The notes under the pieces were generated by a model. That model saw nothing but the letters and a program-made list of their open reading frames with translations, had not been told where the DNA came from and searched no databases. From positions 2,666,001 to 2,730,000 of the forward strand of contig CP108521.1 of the NCBI GenBank assembly GCA_035999765.1: DNA of 64,000 bases. The letters are read 5' to 3'. The first letter of the stretch is position 1; the number at the start of each line of letters is the position of its first letter. Source of the DNA: Streptomyces sp. NBC_01231. GTDB taxonomy: Bacteria; Actinomycetota; Actinomycetes; Streptomycetales; Streptomycetaceae. Made by a program: the position numbers and the translations under genes. Positions 7,822 through 16,181 of the stretch are shown piece after piece.

Positions 7822-8648
7822 CAGCGCCCCCGCTCACCTGGCTGTACGCCCCCGGCGACCGTCCGCAGGTCGTCGCGAAGGCCCTCACGGCGGGCGCCGA
7901 CGTGGTCGTGGTCGACCTGGAGGACGCGGTCGCCCCCGACCGCAAGGACTACGCCCGCGCGGCCACCGCCGAACTCCTCACCGAACCGCAGCCGTTCGCC
8001 GTCCATGTCCGCGTGAACGCGCTCGGCACACCCGGCGCCGACGCGGACCTGGAGGCGGTCGCCGCCCTCCCGGGCGTGCGCGGACTGCGCCTGCCCAAGG
8101 TGACCTCCCCCGAGCAGATCGTCCGCGTCGCCGAGGACACGGCCCTCGCCGACGGCGGCGCACTCCCGCTGTACGCCCTCCTGGAGTCGGCCCTGGGTGT
8201 CGAGCGGGCTCACGCGATCGCCTCCTGCCACGCCGCCCTGCGCGGGATCGCCCTCGGCGAGGCGGACCTCCGCGCCGACCTGGGCGTACGTGAGGACGGG
8301 GGCCTCGACTGGTCCCGCTCCCGGGTGGTCGTGGCCGCACGGGCGGCGGGTCTGCCCCCGCCGTCCCAGTCCGTCCACCCCGACATCGGCGACCTGGAGG
8401 GCCTCGCGGCCTCCTGCGCCCACGGCCGCGCCCTGGGCTTCCTCGGCCGTGCCGCCATCCACCCCCGCCAGCTCCCGGTCATCGAGCGGGCCTACCTGCC
8501 CACACAGCGGGAGATCGAGGAAGCGGAGACGATCATCAAGGCGGCGACCGCGGACCCGGGCGCCCAGGCGTTGCCGGACGGCAGGTTCATCGACACGGCG
8601 GTGGTGTCGGCGGCGCACCGCACCCTGTCACTGGCCCGCCGGAACTGA
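7818..8648 (+). CDS. CitE/HpcH-type lyase (HpcH/HpaI aldolase family)
   Basis: A 276-residue TIM-barrel protein translationally coupled to the CoA-transferase (ATGA). VVVDLEDAVAPDRKDYAR near residue 33, HVRVNALGTPG near 63, LPKV near 90, LLESALGVERA (Mg ligand Glu) near 120 and GEADLRADLG (Mg ligand Asp) near 145 are the expected blocks of the CitE-like family. These enzymes split 3-hydroxyacyl-CoA esters such as citramalyl-CoA or malyl-CoA into a short acyl-CoA and an oxo acid. With the upstream transferase it forms a plausible two-step 'activate then cleave' module. No CitD or CitF is present, so it is not a citrate lyase complex. It is the last gene of the operon, followed by a strong terminator. 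Confidence 0.88.
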   Translation: MTAPPLTWLYAPGDRPQVVAKALTAGADVVVVDLEDAVAPDRKDYARAATAELLTEPQPFAVHVRVNALGTPGADADLEAVAALPGVRGLRLPKVTSPEQIVRVAEDTALADGGALPLYALLESALGVERAHAIASCHAALRGIALGEADLRADLGVREDGGLDWSRSRVVVAARAAGLPPPSQSVHPDIGDLEGLAASCAHGRALGFLGRAAIHPRQLPVIERAYLPTQREIEEAETIIKAATADPGAQALPDGRFIDTAVVSAAHRTLSLARRN

Positions 8649-8667
8649 CCACCGCCCACCCACACAC

Positions 8668-8703
8668 GATGAGGGCGCCCTGGAATCCCAGGGCGCCCTC
8701 ATC
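8668..8703. terminator. Intrinsic terminator between the ARH operon and lgt
   Basis: A perfect 16-base-pair inverted repeat (8668-8683 with 8688-8703) with a four-base loop lies between two convergent genes. It has no long U-tract, as is usual in Streptomyces, and can serve both directions. Confidence 0.85.
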
Positions 8704-8719
8704 GTCGTACGACGTGACG

Positions 8720-9757
8720 TCAGCTCTTCTTCGCCGACTCGGCCTCGTTCTTCACACCCGCGTCGGCGTCGGCGTCGGCATCCGCGTCCTTGTCCGGGGC
8801 GGCATCCGTGTCGGGGTCGGCTTCGGCGTCCGCGTTCTCGTCGCTCTTCGCGCCGGCTTCGGCCTCATCACCATCACCGGAGGCACCGTCCGTGCCGTCC
8901 ACTGCGTCCGCGGAGTCCGCGCCGTCGGCCGTACCGTCGGAGACACCCGGCTCCACGACGGCCTCCCGCCCCGGCCGCTTCTTCTGCGACAGCACGATGT
9001 ACACCACCGCGAGCACGAACACGACCAGCGCGGTCCAGTTGTTCAGCCGCAGACCCAGGATGTGGTGGGCGTCGTCGATGCGCATGTACTCGATCCAGAA
9101 CCGGCCCACGCAGTACGCCGCGACGTACAGCGCGAACGCCCGCCCGTGTCCGAGCTTGAAGCGGCGGTCCGCCCAGATCACCAGCGCCGCGACGCCGAGG
9201 CACCACAGCGACTCGTACAGGAACGTCGGGTGGTAGGTGCCCGGCACCCGTCCGTCCGCCGTCGACGTGATCTTCAGCGCCCATGGCAGGTCGGTGGGCT
9301 TCCCGTACAGCTCCTGGTTGAACCAGTTGCCCCAGCGGCCGATCGCCTGCGCGACGGCGATACCGGGGGCGAGGGCGTCGGCCCAGGCCGGCAGCGGGAT
9401 GCCCCGGCGCCGGCAACCGATCCACGCACCCACCGCGCCGAGCGCGATCGCGCCCCAGATGCCGAGGCCGCCCTCCCAGATCTTGAAGGCGTCCACCCAG
9501 TCACGGCCCGAGCTGAAGTACAGCTCGTAGTCCGTGATCACGTGGTAGAGCCGGCCGCCGACCAGACCGAACGGCACGGCCCAGACCGCGATGTCGGCCA
9601 CCGTGCCGACCTGGCCGCCCCGGGCGACCCAGCGCCGGTTGCCGAGCCAGACGGCTACGAAGACGCCGATGATGATGCAGAACGCGTAGCCGCGCAGCGG
9701 AATGGGGCCGAGATGCAGCACCCCGCGCGACGGGCTGGGAATGTAGGCAAGTTCCAT
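8720..9757 (-). CDS. lgt: Prolipoprotein diacylglyceryl transferase
   Basis: A 345-residue polytopic membrane enzyme that moves diacylglycerol from phosphatidylglycerol to the lipobox cysteine of prolipoproteins, the first step of lipoprotein maturation. The Lgt signature GRWGNWFNQELYG lies near residue 152, and VGGRLYHVITDYE near 67 carries the conserved Arg/His region. About seven hydrophobic segments are visible up to residue 255. The last 90 residues form an Asp/Ala/Glu-rich cytoplasmic tail, much longer than in E. coli Lgt but common in Streptomyces. The start MELAYIPSPSRG was chosen over an in-frame start at 9793 because it matches the usual family N-terminus. LspA, the next enzyme of the pathway, is encoded at 50294-50914. 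Confidence 0.95.
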   Translation of the reverse strand: MELAYIPSPSRGVLHLGPIPLRGYAFCIIIGVFVAVWLGNRRWVARGGQVGTVADIAVWAVPFGLVGGRLYHVITDYELYFSSGRDWVDAFKIWEGGLGIWGAIALGAVGAWIGCRRRGIPLPAWADALAPGIAVAQAIGRWGNWFNQELYGKPTDLPWALKITSTADGRVPGTYHPTFLYESLWCLGVAALVIWADRRFKLGHGRAFALYVAAYCVGRFWIEYMRIDDAHHILGLRLNNWTALVVFVLAVVYIVLSQKKRPGREAVVEPGVSDGTADGADSADAVDGTDGASGDGDEAEAGAKSDENADAEADPDTDAAPDKDADADADADAGVKNEAESAKKS

Positions 9758-9851
9758 GGCAAGGTCGACGCTACCCTGCCGGGCCGCGCGCACGGCAGGC
9801 AGCCCGGCTACGGGTCCATAACAGGCGGATGGTGAAACCCTCCGGCGCCGC

Positions 9852-10628
9852 TTACCCCTTGTCGGCCTGCTTCACCAGTTTCTTCAGCTTCGCCGGGGTC
9901 ATCGTCCGGTCCTGGTAGATGTTCTTGCCGTTGAGAAGCACCGTCGGCGTGCCGCTGAAGCCGCCCTTGCGGAAGGCCGCCGCGGACTTGTCGACCCAGC
10001 TGTTGTGCGTGCCCTTCTCGACACACGTGCGGAACGCGGGCGTGTCGAGACCGTCGACCGTCGCGGCCAGCTCGATGAGCCTGCCGTTGTCGGCGTAGCC
10101 GTCGTCGGTCTCGGCGGGCTGGCTGTCGTAGAGCACATCGTGGTAAGCGGGGAACTTTCCGAGGTCCTGCGCGCAGGCCGCGGCGTTGGCCGCGTTGCGG
10201 GAGCCGGTGCCGCCCAGGTTGCCGTCGATGATCGTCGCCAGGTGGTACTCCGCCTTCAGCTTCCCGGCGTCGGTCAGCTCGTGGATGGCGGGCCGGTACG
10301 CCGTCTCGAAGGCCTTGCAGGCCGGGCAGCGGAAGTCCTCCCAGACCGTGAGCGTCGACTTGGCGCTCTCCTTGCCGACCGGGATGGCGAGGCCGTCCTT
10401 GCCCTGTGCTCCCGAGGGCACCACGAGCGGGCCCGCGTCCTTGCTGCCGTCGTCCTTGCCCGCGTTGGCCGCGACGACACCGATCACCGCCGCGAGCCCG
10501 AGGACGCAGACCACACTCGCGCCCACGATCAGGACCCGGCGGCGCCTCTCCGCGGACTTCTGCTTCTCACGCTCGACCGCCAGACGCTCCCGGGCGGTGC
10601 CTTTTCTCGCTCGATTCTTCTCGCTCAC
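9852..10628 (-). CDS. Membrane-anchored DsbA-like thioredoxin-fold protein
   Basis: A 258-residue protein with a short basic N-terminus (KNRARKGTARERLAVEREKQK), one transmembrane anchor (about residues 32-55) and an extracytoplasmic thioredoxin-fold domain. The redox centre FRCPAC lies near residue 106, and the cis-Pro loop GTPTVLLNG lies near residue 227. Such proteins oxidise or isomerise disulfides in exported proteins. The GTG at 10628 was chosen; an ATG at 10706 would add 26 Arg/Gly-rich residues of no recognisable nature. It sits between trpA and lgt on the same strand, but nothing suggests a role in tryptophan synthesis. A paralogue is encoded at 41911-42720. Confidence 0.85.
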   Translation of the reverse strand: MSEKNRARKGTARERLAVEREKQKSAERRRRVLIVGASVVCVLGLAAVIGVVAANAGKDDGSKDAGPLVVPSGAQGKDGLAIPVGKESAKSTLTVWEDFRCPACKAFETAYRPAIHELTDAGKLKAEYHLATIIDGNLGGTGSRNAANAAACAQDLGKFPAYHDVLYDSQPAETDDGYADNGRLIELAATVDGLDTPAFRTCVEKGTHNSWVDKSAAAFRKGGFSGTPTVLLNGKNIYQDRTMTPAKLKKLVKQADKG

Positions 10629-10717
10629 ATCCCGCAGAACGAACCGGGGAGGCGCACCGCGCCTCCCCGGTCCCAGGTCCACCCGTTCGAGTGACCCGTG
10701 CGACATGTCCCGACTTG

Positions 10718-11550
10718 TTACGCCTTTCCGCGCACGCCCTGGGCGAGCTCCCCGGCAAGCGCGCGGACCGCCTCGACACCGGCCGCGTCGTCCGGCGCGT
10801 CCAGCATCCGCTTGACGAAGGCCGAGCCGACGATCACGCCGTCGGCGAATCCGGCCACCTCGGCGGCCTGCCCGGCGTCGGAGACCCCGAGGCCGACACA
10901 GACCGGCAGGTCGGTGCCGGTGGCCCGGGTGCGCTCGACCAGGTCCTGCGCCTGCGCGCCGACCGACGCGCGAGTGCCGGTGACCCCCATCAGCGAGGCG
11001 GCGTAGACGAACCCGCTGCCCGCCGCGGTGATCTTGGCGAGCCGTTCGTCCTTGCTGCTGGGCGCCACCACGAAGACGGTCGCGAGGCCGTGCTTCTCCG
11101 CGTGCTCCCTCCACAGCGCCGACTCCTGCACGGGCAGGTCGGGCAGGATGCAGCCCGCCCCGCCCGCGTCCGCGAGTTCGGCGGTGAAGCGCTCGACGCC
11201 GTAGCGGTCGATGGGGTTCCAGTACGTCATCACGAGCACCGGCTTCCCGGTCGCCTCGTGGGCCTCCCTGACGGTCCGCATGACGTCGGCGATCTTGACG
11301 CCGCCGCGCAGGGCGATGTCGTCGGCGGTCTGGATGACCGGTCCGTCGAGGACGGGGTCGCTGTGCGGCAGACCCACCTCGACGATGTCGGCGCCGCCGT
11401 CGAAGACGGCCTTGATCGCCTCGATGCCGCCGTCCACGGTCGGGAACCCGGCCGGGAGGTAGGCGATGAGCGCGGAACGCCCCTCCGCCCTGGCGGCGGC
11501 GAGGGTGTCGGAGAGCAGCTGACGCTTTCCACCCATGGATGCGGTCCCGC

Positions 11551-11554
<4 letters not shown>
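10718..11554 (-). CDS. trpA: Tryptophan synthase alpha chain
   Basis: A 278-residue TIM-barrel subunit that cleaves indole-3-glycerol phosphate to indole and glyceraldehyde 3-phosphate and channels indole to TrpB. The first catalytic region reads [21 protein letters not shown] (catalytic Glu near residue 60), then PDLPVQES (catalytic Asp), and [10 protein letters not shown] and [25 protein letters not shown] bind the phosphate. The GTG start overlaps the trpB stop (GTGA), indicating translational coupling and matched subunit ratio. MGGKRQLL at residue 7 is an alternative start. Confidence 0.97.
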
Positions 11555-12837
<1,283 letters not shown>

Positions 12838-12871
12838 GCGGAAACCTCACGGTGAGTTTGGGACATACCGA

Positions 12872-12980
12872 ATCGCCGTGGGGGCGGGGTGGTCAGTCGG
12901 CCGCGAGCCGCGTGTGGCTTGTCGCGCCCACGCGGCAGAGCCGCACATTCAGAACTGCCCCCGCGCCCCTAAAGGGCGCG
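12872..12980. repeat. Streptomyces-type GC-rich intergenic repeat between trpM and trpB
   Basis: The stretch containing GCGGCAGAGCCGCAC and the hairpin CGCGCCC-CTAAA-GGGCGCG (12962-12980) resembles a short repeat I recall as very common between genes in Streptomyces chromosomes (typically ending in a GCGCCCC/GGGGCGC hairpin). Here the hairpin overlaps the trpM stop codon and could act as a partial terminator or mRNA-stability element within the trp operon. I see no second copy in the window, so its repetitive nature rests on memory. Confidence 0.5.
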
Positions 12981-13136
12981 CTGCCATCGACGGCCGTTCA
13001 CCTGACCGGGTTCGTCACCGATGACGTACCGGACCCTCCGCCCGTGCACCCGACGTGCCGGCGCACGGCAGCCTCGGGGACGGCAGCCACGCGCGAGGCG
13101 GGCGTACCGGTCCACGGTCGTCACAGTGAGAGTCAT
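12969..13136 (-). CDS. trpM: TrpM, small modulator of tryptophan biosynthesis
   Basis: A 55-residue, strongly basic peptide starting MTLTVTTVDRYARLARG, located between trpC and trpB. S. coelicolor has a small gene at exactly this place (SCO2038, formerly trpX), reported to encode TrpM, a protein of about 63 residues that modulates tryptophan synthesis and differentiation. The position, Arg-rich composition and small size agree. The stop codon lies in a repeat hairpin, so the last residues (GRRWQRAL) are probably repeat-encoded, which could explain the shorter length. Its biochemical action is not deducible from the sequence. Confidence 0.75.
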   Translation of the reverse strand: MTLTVTTVDRYARLARGCRPRGCRAPARRVHGRRVRYVIGDEPGQVNGRRWQRAL

Positions 13137-13158
13137 CGGCGCCAACCCTACTCGGGAA

Positions 13159-13968
13159 TCAACCGCGCCCGTGCCGCAGTGCGGGGTGTTCGCCGGCCGC
13201 GACCAGGTCGGAGACCGCGGTCTTCGGGTCCTTGCCGGTGACCAGGGACTCGCCGACCAGGACCGCGTCGGCGCCGGCGTTGGCGTACGCGATGAGGTCG
13301 TGCGGGCCTCGGACACCCGACTCGGCGATCTTGACGATGTGGGCGGGGATCTCCGGAGCGATCCGCTCGAACGTGCCGCGGTCGACCTCCAGCGTCTTCA
13401 GGTTGCGCGCGTTGACACCGATCACCTTCGCGCCCGCGTCCACCGCGCGCTCGATCTCGTCCTCGTCGTGCACCTCGACGAGGGGGGTGAGGCCGATGGA
13501 GACCGCGCGCTCGATGAGGGACTCCAGGGCCGACTGCTCAAGGGCCGCGACGATCAGCAGCGCGAGGTCGGCGCCGTAGGCCCGGGCCTCCCAGAGCTGG
13601 TAGGAGGTGACGATGAAGTCCTTGCGCAGTACGGGGATGTCCACCCGCGCGCGGACCGCCTCCAGGTCGGCCAGCGAGCCGCCGAAGCGGCGCTGTTCGG
13701 TGAGGACGGAGATGACGGCCGCGCCGCCCGCCTCGTAGTCCGCGGCGAGCCCGGCCGGGTCGGCGATCGCGGCCAGCGCGCCCTTGGACGGGCTGGAGCG
13801 CTTGACCTCACAGATCACCTTGACGCCGTCGCCGCGCAGGGCGGCCACCCCGTCCTTGGCGGCGGGGGCCTTCGCCGCGCGATCCTTGAGCTCGTCGAGG
13901 CTGACGCGCGCCTGCCGCTCCGCGAGGTCGGCACGGACTCCGTCGATGATCTCGTCGAGCACACTCAC
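13159..13968 (-). CDS. trpC: Indole-3-glycerol phosphate synthase
   Basis: A 269-residue TIM barrel that closes the indole ring from carboxyphenylaminodeoxyribulose phosphate. The signature [13 protein letters not shown] (catalytic Lys and substrate-binding Ser) lies near residues 50-62, [10 protein letters not shown] near 115-124 carries the second Lys, and [13 protein letters not shown] and ESGVRGPHD are later family blocks. It is monofunctional: no fused TrpF. The GTG at 13968, eight bases after AAGGGGG, was chosen; an in-frame GTG at 14067 exists but a -10-like TACCAT only four bases before it would start the mRNA at or beyond that codon. It heads trpC-M-B-A. Confidence 0.95.
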   Translation of the reverse strand: MSVLDEIIDGVRADLAERQARVSLDELKDRAAKAPAAKDGVAALRGDGVKVICEVKRSSPSKGALAAIADPAGLAADYEAGGAAVISVLTEQRRFGGSLADLEAVRARVDIPVLRKDFIVTSYQLWEARAYGADLALLIVAALEQSALESLIERAVSIGLTPLVEVHDEDEIERAVDAGAKVIGVNARNLKTLEVDRGTFERIAPEIPAHIVKIAESGVRGPHDLIAYANAGADAVLVGESLVTGKDPKTAVSDLVAAGEHPALRHGRG

Positions 13969-14145
13969 GCGAGCGGCCCCCTTCCAGACGGTTGACTGTT
14001 CAAGCGGTTCGGCTTTTGCGTCCGGCCCGCCCCATCGGGTGCGGGCGAGAAGAAAACCGATGGTCACTGCGATGGTATCCGGAGGAAGGCGTAGGCCTCA
14101 CATCCGGTTGACGTCGGTCCCACTACCTGGACCTCCGTCAATTGA

Positions 14146-14592
14146 TCAAGGGTGGAGCCAGCCACCGAACGGCAGGTTCCGGACAACCGAGAAGACCAGC
14201 AGCAACGCGCCCAGGGTCCAGACGAGCGCCGGAGCGGGATCGATCCGCAGCGGGCGTCCGCGCACCGCGTGCGCCACCCAGACGGTCCACAGGACGGCGA
14301 ACCCCAGATAGCCCAGGACGGCCGCGGCGTTGTCGTGCAGCGCCGTCAGGAAGTCCCCGTGGACGAAGGCGTGCGCGCTGCGCAGCCCTCCGCAGCCCGG
14401 GCAGTACAGGCCGGTGAAGCGCAGCAGCGGGCAGACGGGGTAGTGGCCGGGCTGGTTGGGGTCCACGGTCCCCACGTACGCGAAGGCTCCGGCGACCGCG
14501 GCGAGGATCCCCACGGGCACCGCCAGCCGGGCCACCACGCTCCCGGCGTCGGACGGTGCCCCTGTCGCCCTGTGCCGGCTGTCGGCGTTCAC
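14146..14592 (-). CDS. DUF2752 family membrane protein
   Basis: A 148-residue protein with three predicted membrane helices. Between the first two lies the family signature: CPLLRFTGLYCPGCGGLRSAHAF (residues 54-76), with three closely spaced cysteines. The GTG start is preceded by GGAGG at ideal spacing. The function of DUF2752 is unknown; the Cys-x-x-Cys pattern could bind a metal or form a disulfide. It lies between trpE and trpC, next to two other small membrane proteins. Confidence 0.85.
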   Translation of the reverse strand: MNADSRHRATGAPSDAGSVVARLAVPVGILAAVAGAFAYVGTVDPNQPGHYPVCPLLRFTGLYCPGCGGLRSAHAFVHGDFLTALHDNAAAVLGYLGFAVLWTVWVAHAVRGRPLRIDPAPALVWTLGALLLVFSVVRNLPFGGWLHP

Positions 14593-14599
14593 CGGGTTC

Positions 14600-14955
14600 C
14601 TCCGAGGATGCCCCGGCCTTCAGGCCGGGGTGGGGGCACCTCCCGCTTGCGGGGGAGAATCGGGCTCCTGCGGAGCAGGGCAGGAACCGGGATTTCGCCC
14701 CCAGGCCGAAGCACCGTCCACCTGCTCAGGTAACTCGAGTGAACTGCACGCCGTGCGTTGCGAGAACCAAGCGCGTACACCGTGCTGATCGAGAGCCAAG
14801 ACAGCACATGCACCTCCAAGCTTTGCCCTGTCAAACCGGGCTGGTTTCAACCCGGCTGGTGCTGATCGTGGAAGACCTGTCGGGTCGCGGACCCGCAGGC
14901 TGCGTGAGCCAGGAATCCCCCTGCATCAGCCGGGGGACGATTCAAGTCTGGCATT
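14600..14955. mobile_element. Hairpin-rich non-coding stretch, possible IS200/IS605-type relic
   Basis: This 467-base gap (14593-15059) has no credible gene. It is dense in hairpins: CCCCGGCCT/AGGCCGGGG near 14610-14631, a Pro/Gly-rich palindromic block to about 14670, and at the right end GAATCCCCC-TGCATCAGC-CGGGGGACGATTCAA near 14910-14946. The last resembles the palindromic right end of IS605/IS1341 (tnpB) elements, which often finishes in TCAA. No tnpA or tnpB coding remains. This could equally be an ordinary complex intergenic region. Confidence 0.3.
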
Positions 14956-15059
14956 GTGCCGCGCCCCGGGCCGTGCACGCGCGTGAGGGGCGGCCCCGCG
15001 GCTTGCCCGCCGGGTCACCCCTCCACAAAAGTCCGAGCGCGCCTAGCGCGCCGCCGGGA

Positions 15060-15311
15060 TCAGCTCTCCACGCCGGCCGGCTCGCGCTGCTCGGCGGCGC
15101 TGTGCACCGGGTGGGCCTGCTTCGGCATGCCCAGGCCCATCGCGCTCATGATCCAGCCGACCACGCCGCCGAGGACCGTGATCGCCATACCGGCCCAGAA
15201 GCCCGCCGGCTGGGCCAGCACCATGAAGGCGCCCGCCACGCAGAAACCGATGATGACGATCGTGACACCGGTCCAGGCGGCCGGGGTGTGACCGTGGCTG
15301 CTGCCCGCCAT
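15060..15311 (-). CDS. Small HGxxPAAW-motif membrane protein
   Basis: An 83-residue protein with two membrane helices. The N-terminus has the motif HGHTPAAW (residues 6-13) that names this actinobacterial family (HGxxPAAW, DUF6704-like). The ATG at 15311 is preceded by GAGGAGC. Function unknown. From memory, the family is regularly found near trp genes in actinobacteria, and here it lies between trpE and trpC. Confidence 0.85.
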   Translation of the reverse strand: MAGSSHGHTPAAWTGVTIVIIGFCVAGAFMVLAQPAGFWAGMAITVLGGVVGWIMSAMGLGMPKQAHPVHSAAEQREPAGVES

Positions 15312-15472
15312 GACTTGCTCCTCGTTGCTGTGTACGTGTCTGAGCCGGACGCTCACGGTCCATCATCCCGTACGCCCGCGTGCGGGCTGTTCGGGGGTCG
15401 CCCTCGCGTGCCCGGCCGCCGGACGCCCCCGCTGTCGGGGCGGACCCCGTCGGTGTCCAGGCGGATCGGGAC

Positions 15473-16102
15473 CTACGCCCCGGTGGGGTCCTCGCCCCGG
15501 TCGAGGGCCTTCCACAGCTCCTCGGGCCGGTCGGGGTCGACGACGGCCGTACGGCGGGGGCGGGGAGCGCCCGAGCGTTCGTAGCGGCCGGACATCGCGG
15601 GCCACAGGCGGCCGTAGCGCAGGGCGAGCAGTCCGGCGAGGAGGAGCAGGAGGCCGCCGACGGCCGCGACATACGGCCAGGCCGTGTGGGTCAGCGAGTC
15701 CACGGTGGCCGAGGTGTCCCCGGAGGCCTCCGCGGCCTTCTCGTCGAGCGCTGACGTGTCGGACACGCCGAGCAGGGCCGCGGCGATCGTGCCGGCGCCG
15801 GAGAGCGCGAGCAGGGCGGCCACGGCGAAGCGGCCGGTCCTGCGGACGGCGAAGACGGCGACGAGCGCGGCGAGGCCCACTATGGCGAGGGCCGCGGGGA
15901 CGCCGGTGACGTCGCTGCCGGTGGCGGTCAGCGGGAAGTCGCCGCCGGCCACCGTCGCGGTGCCCGCCGACCACTGCTGTCGGGTGGCCAGCAGCGCCAC
16001 GGCCGCGCCGAGCGCGCCGGACAGCAGAGCTATGGCAAGGCTTCGGCGGCCGGCCCGGGCGGGGCCTGCGGCTTCGGAACGAGGGTGCGGTACAGCAGTC
16101 AC
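15473..16102 (-). CDS. Trp-locus-associated membrane protein (TIGR02234 family)
   Basis: A 209-residue protein with four predicted membrane helices and a basic cytoplasmic tail (SGRYERSGAPRPRRTAV) ending in EELWKALDRGEDPTGA. This pattern matches the actinobacterial family described as Trp-biosynthesis-associated membrane protein (TIGR02234), named only for its position beside trpE. It lies directly downstream of trpE. Two GTG starts are possible, at 16111 and 16102; 16102 (MTAVPHPRSE) was chosen because it has GTGGGGTAC just upstream. No enzymatic motif is visible; roles in transport or regulation are guesses. Confidence 0.8.
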   Translation of the reverse strand: MTAVPHPRSEAAGPARAGRRSLAIALLSGALGAAVALLATRQQWSAGTATVAGGDFPLTATGSDVTGVPAALAIVGLAALVAVFAVRRTGRFAVAALLALSGAGTIAAALLGVSDTSALDEKAAEASGDTSATVDSLTHTAWPYVAAVGGLLLLLAGLLALRYGRLWPAMSGRYERSGAPRPRRTAVVDPDRPEELWKALDRGEDPTGA

Positions 16103-16181
16103 GTACCCCACTATCGCCTGAACCCCGGGCGAACGGTCACCCGGGGCCGAGTGAGAAGCGCCCCATTGCCGGCGATGCGCC

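Noticed and set aside
13969..14067. In-frame 33-codon upstream extension of trpC containing two Trp codons, considered as a trp leader peptide or longer TrpC
   Set aside because: It has no stop before trpC, its Trp codons are not adjacent, and a -10-like TACCAT lies only four bases before its GTG, so the mRNA would start after that codon.
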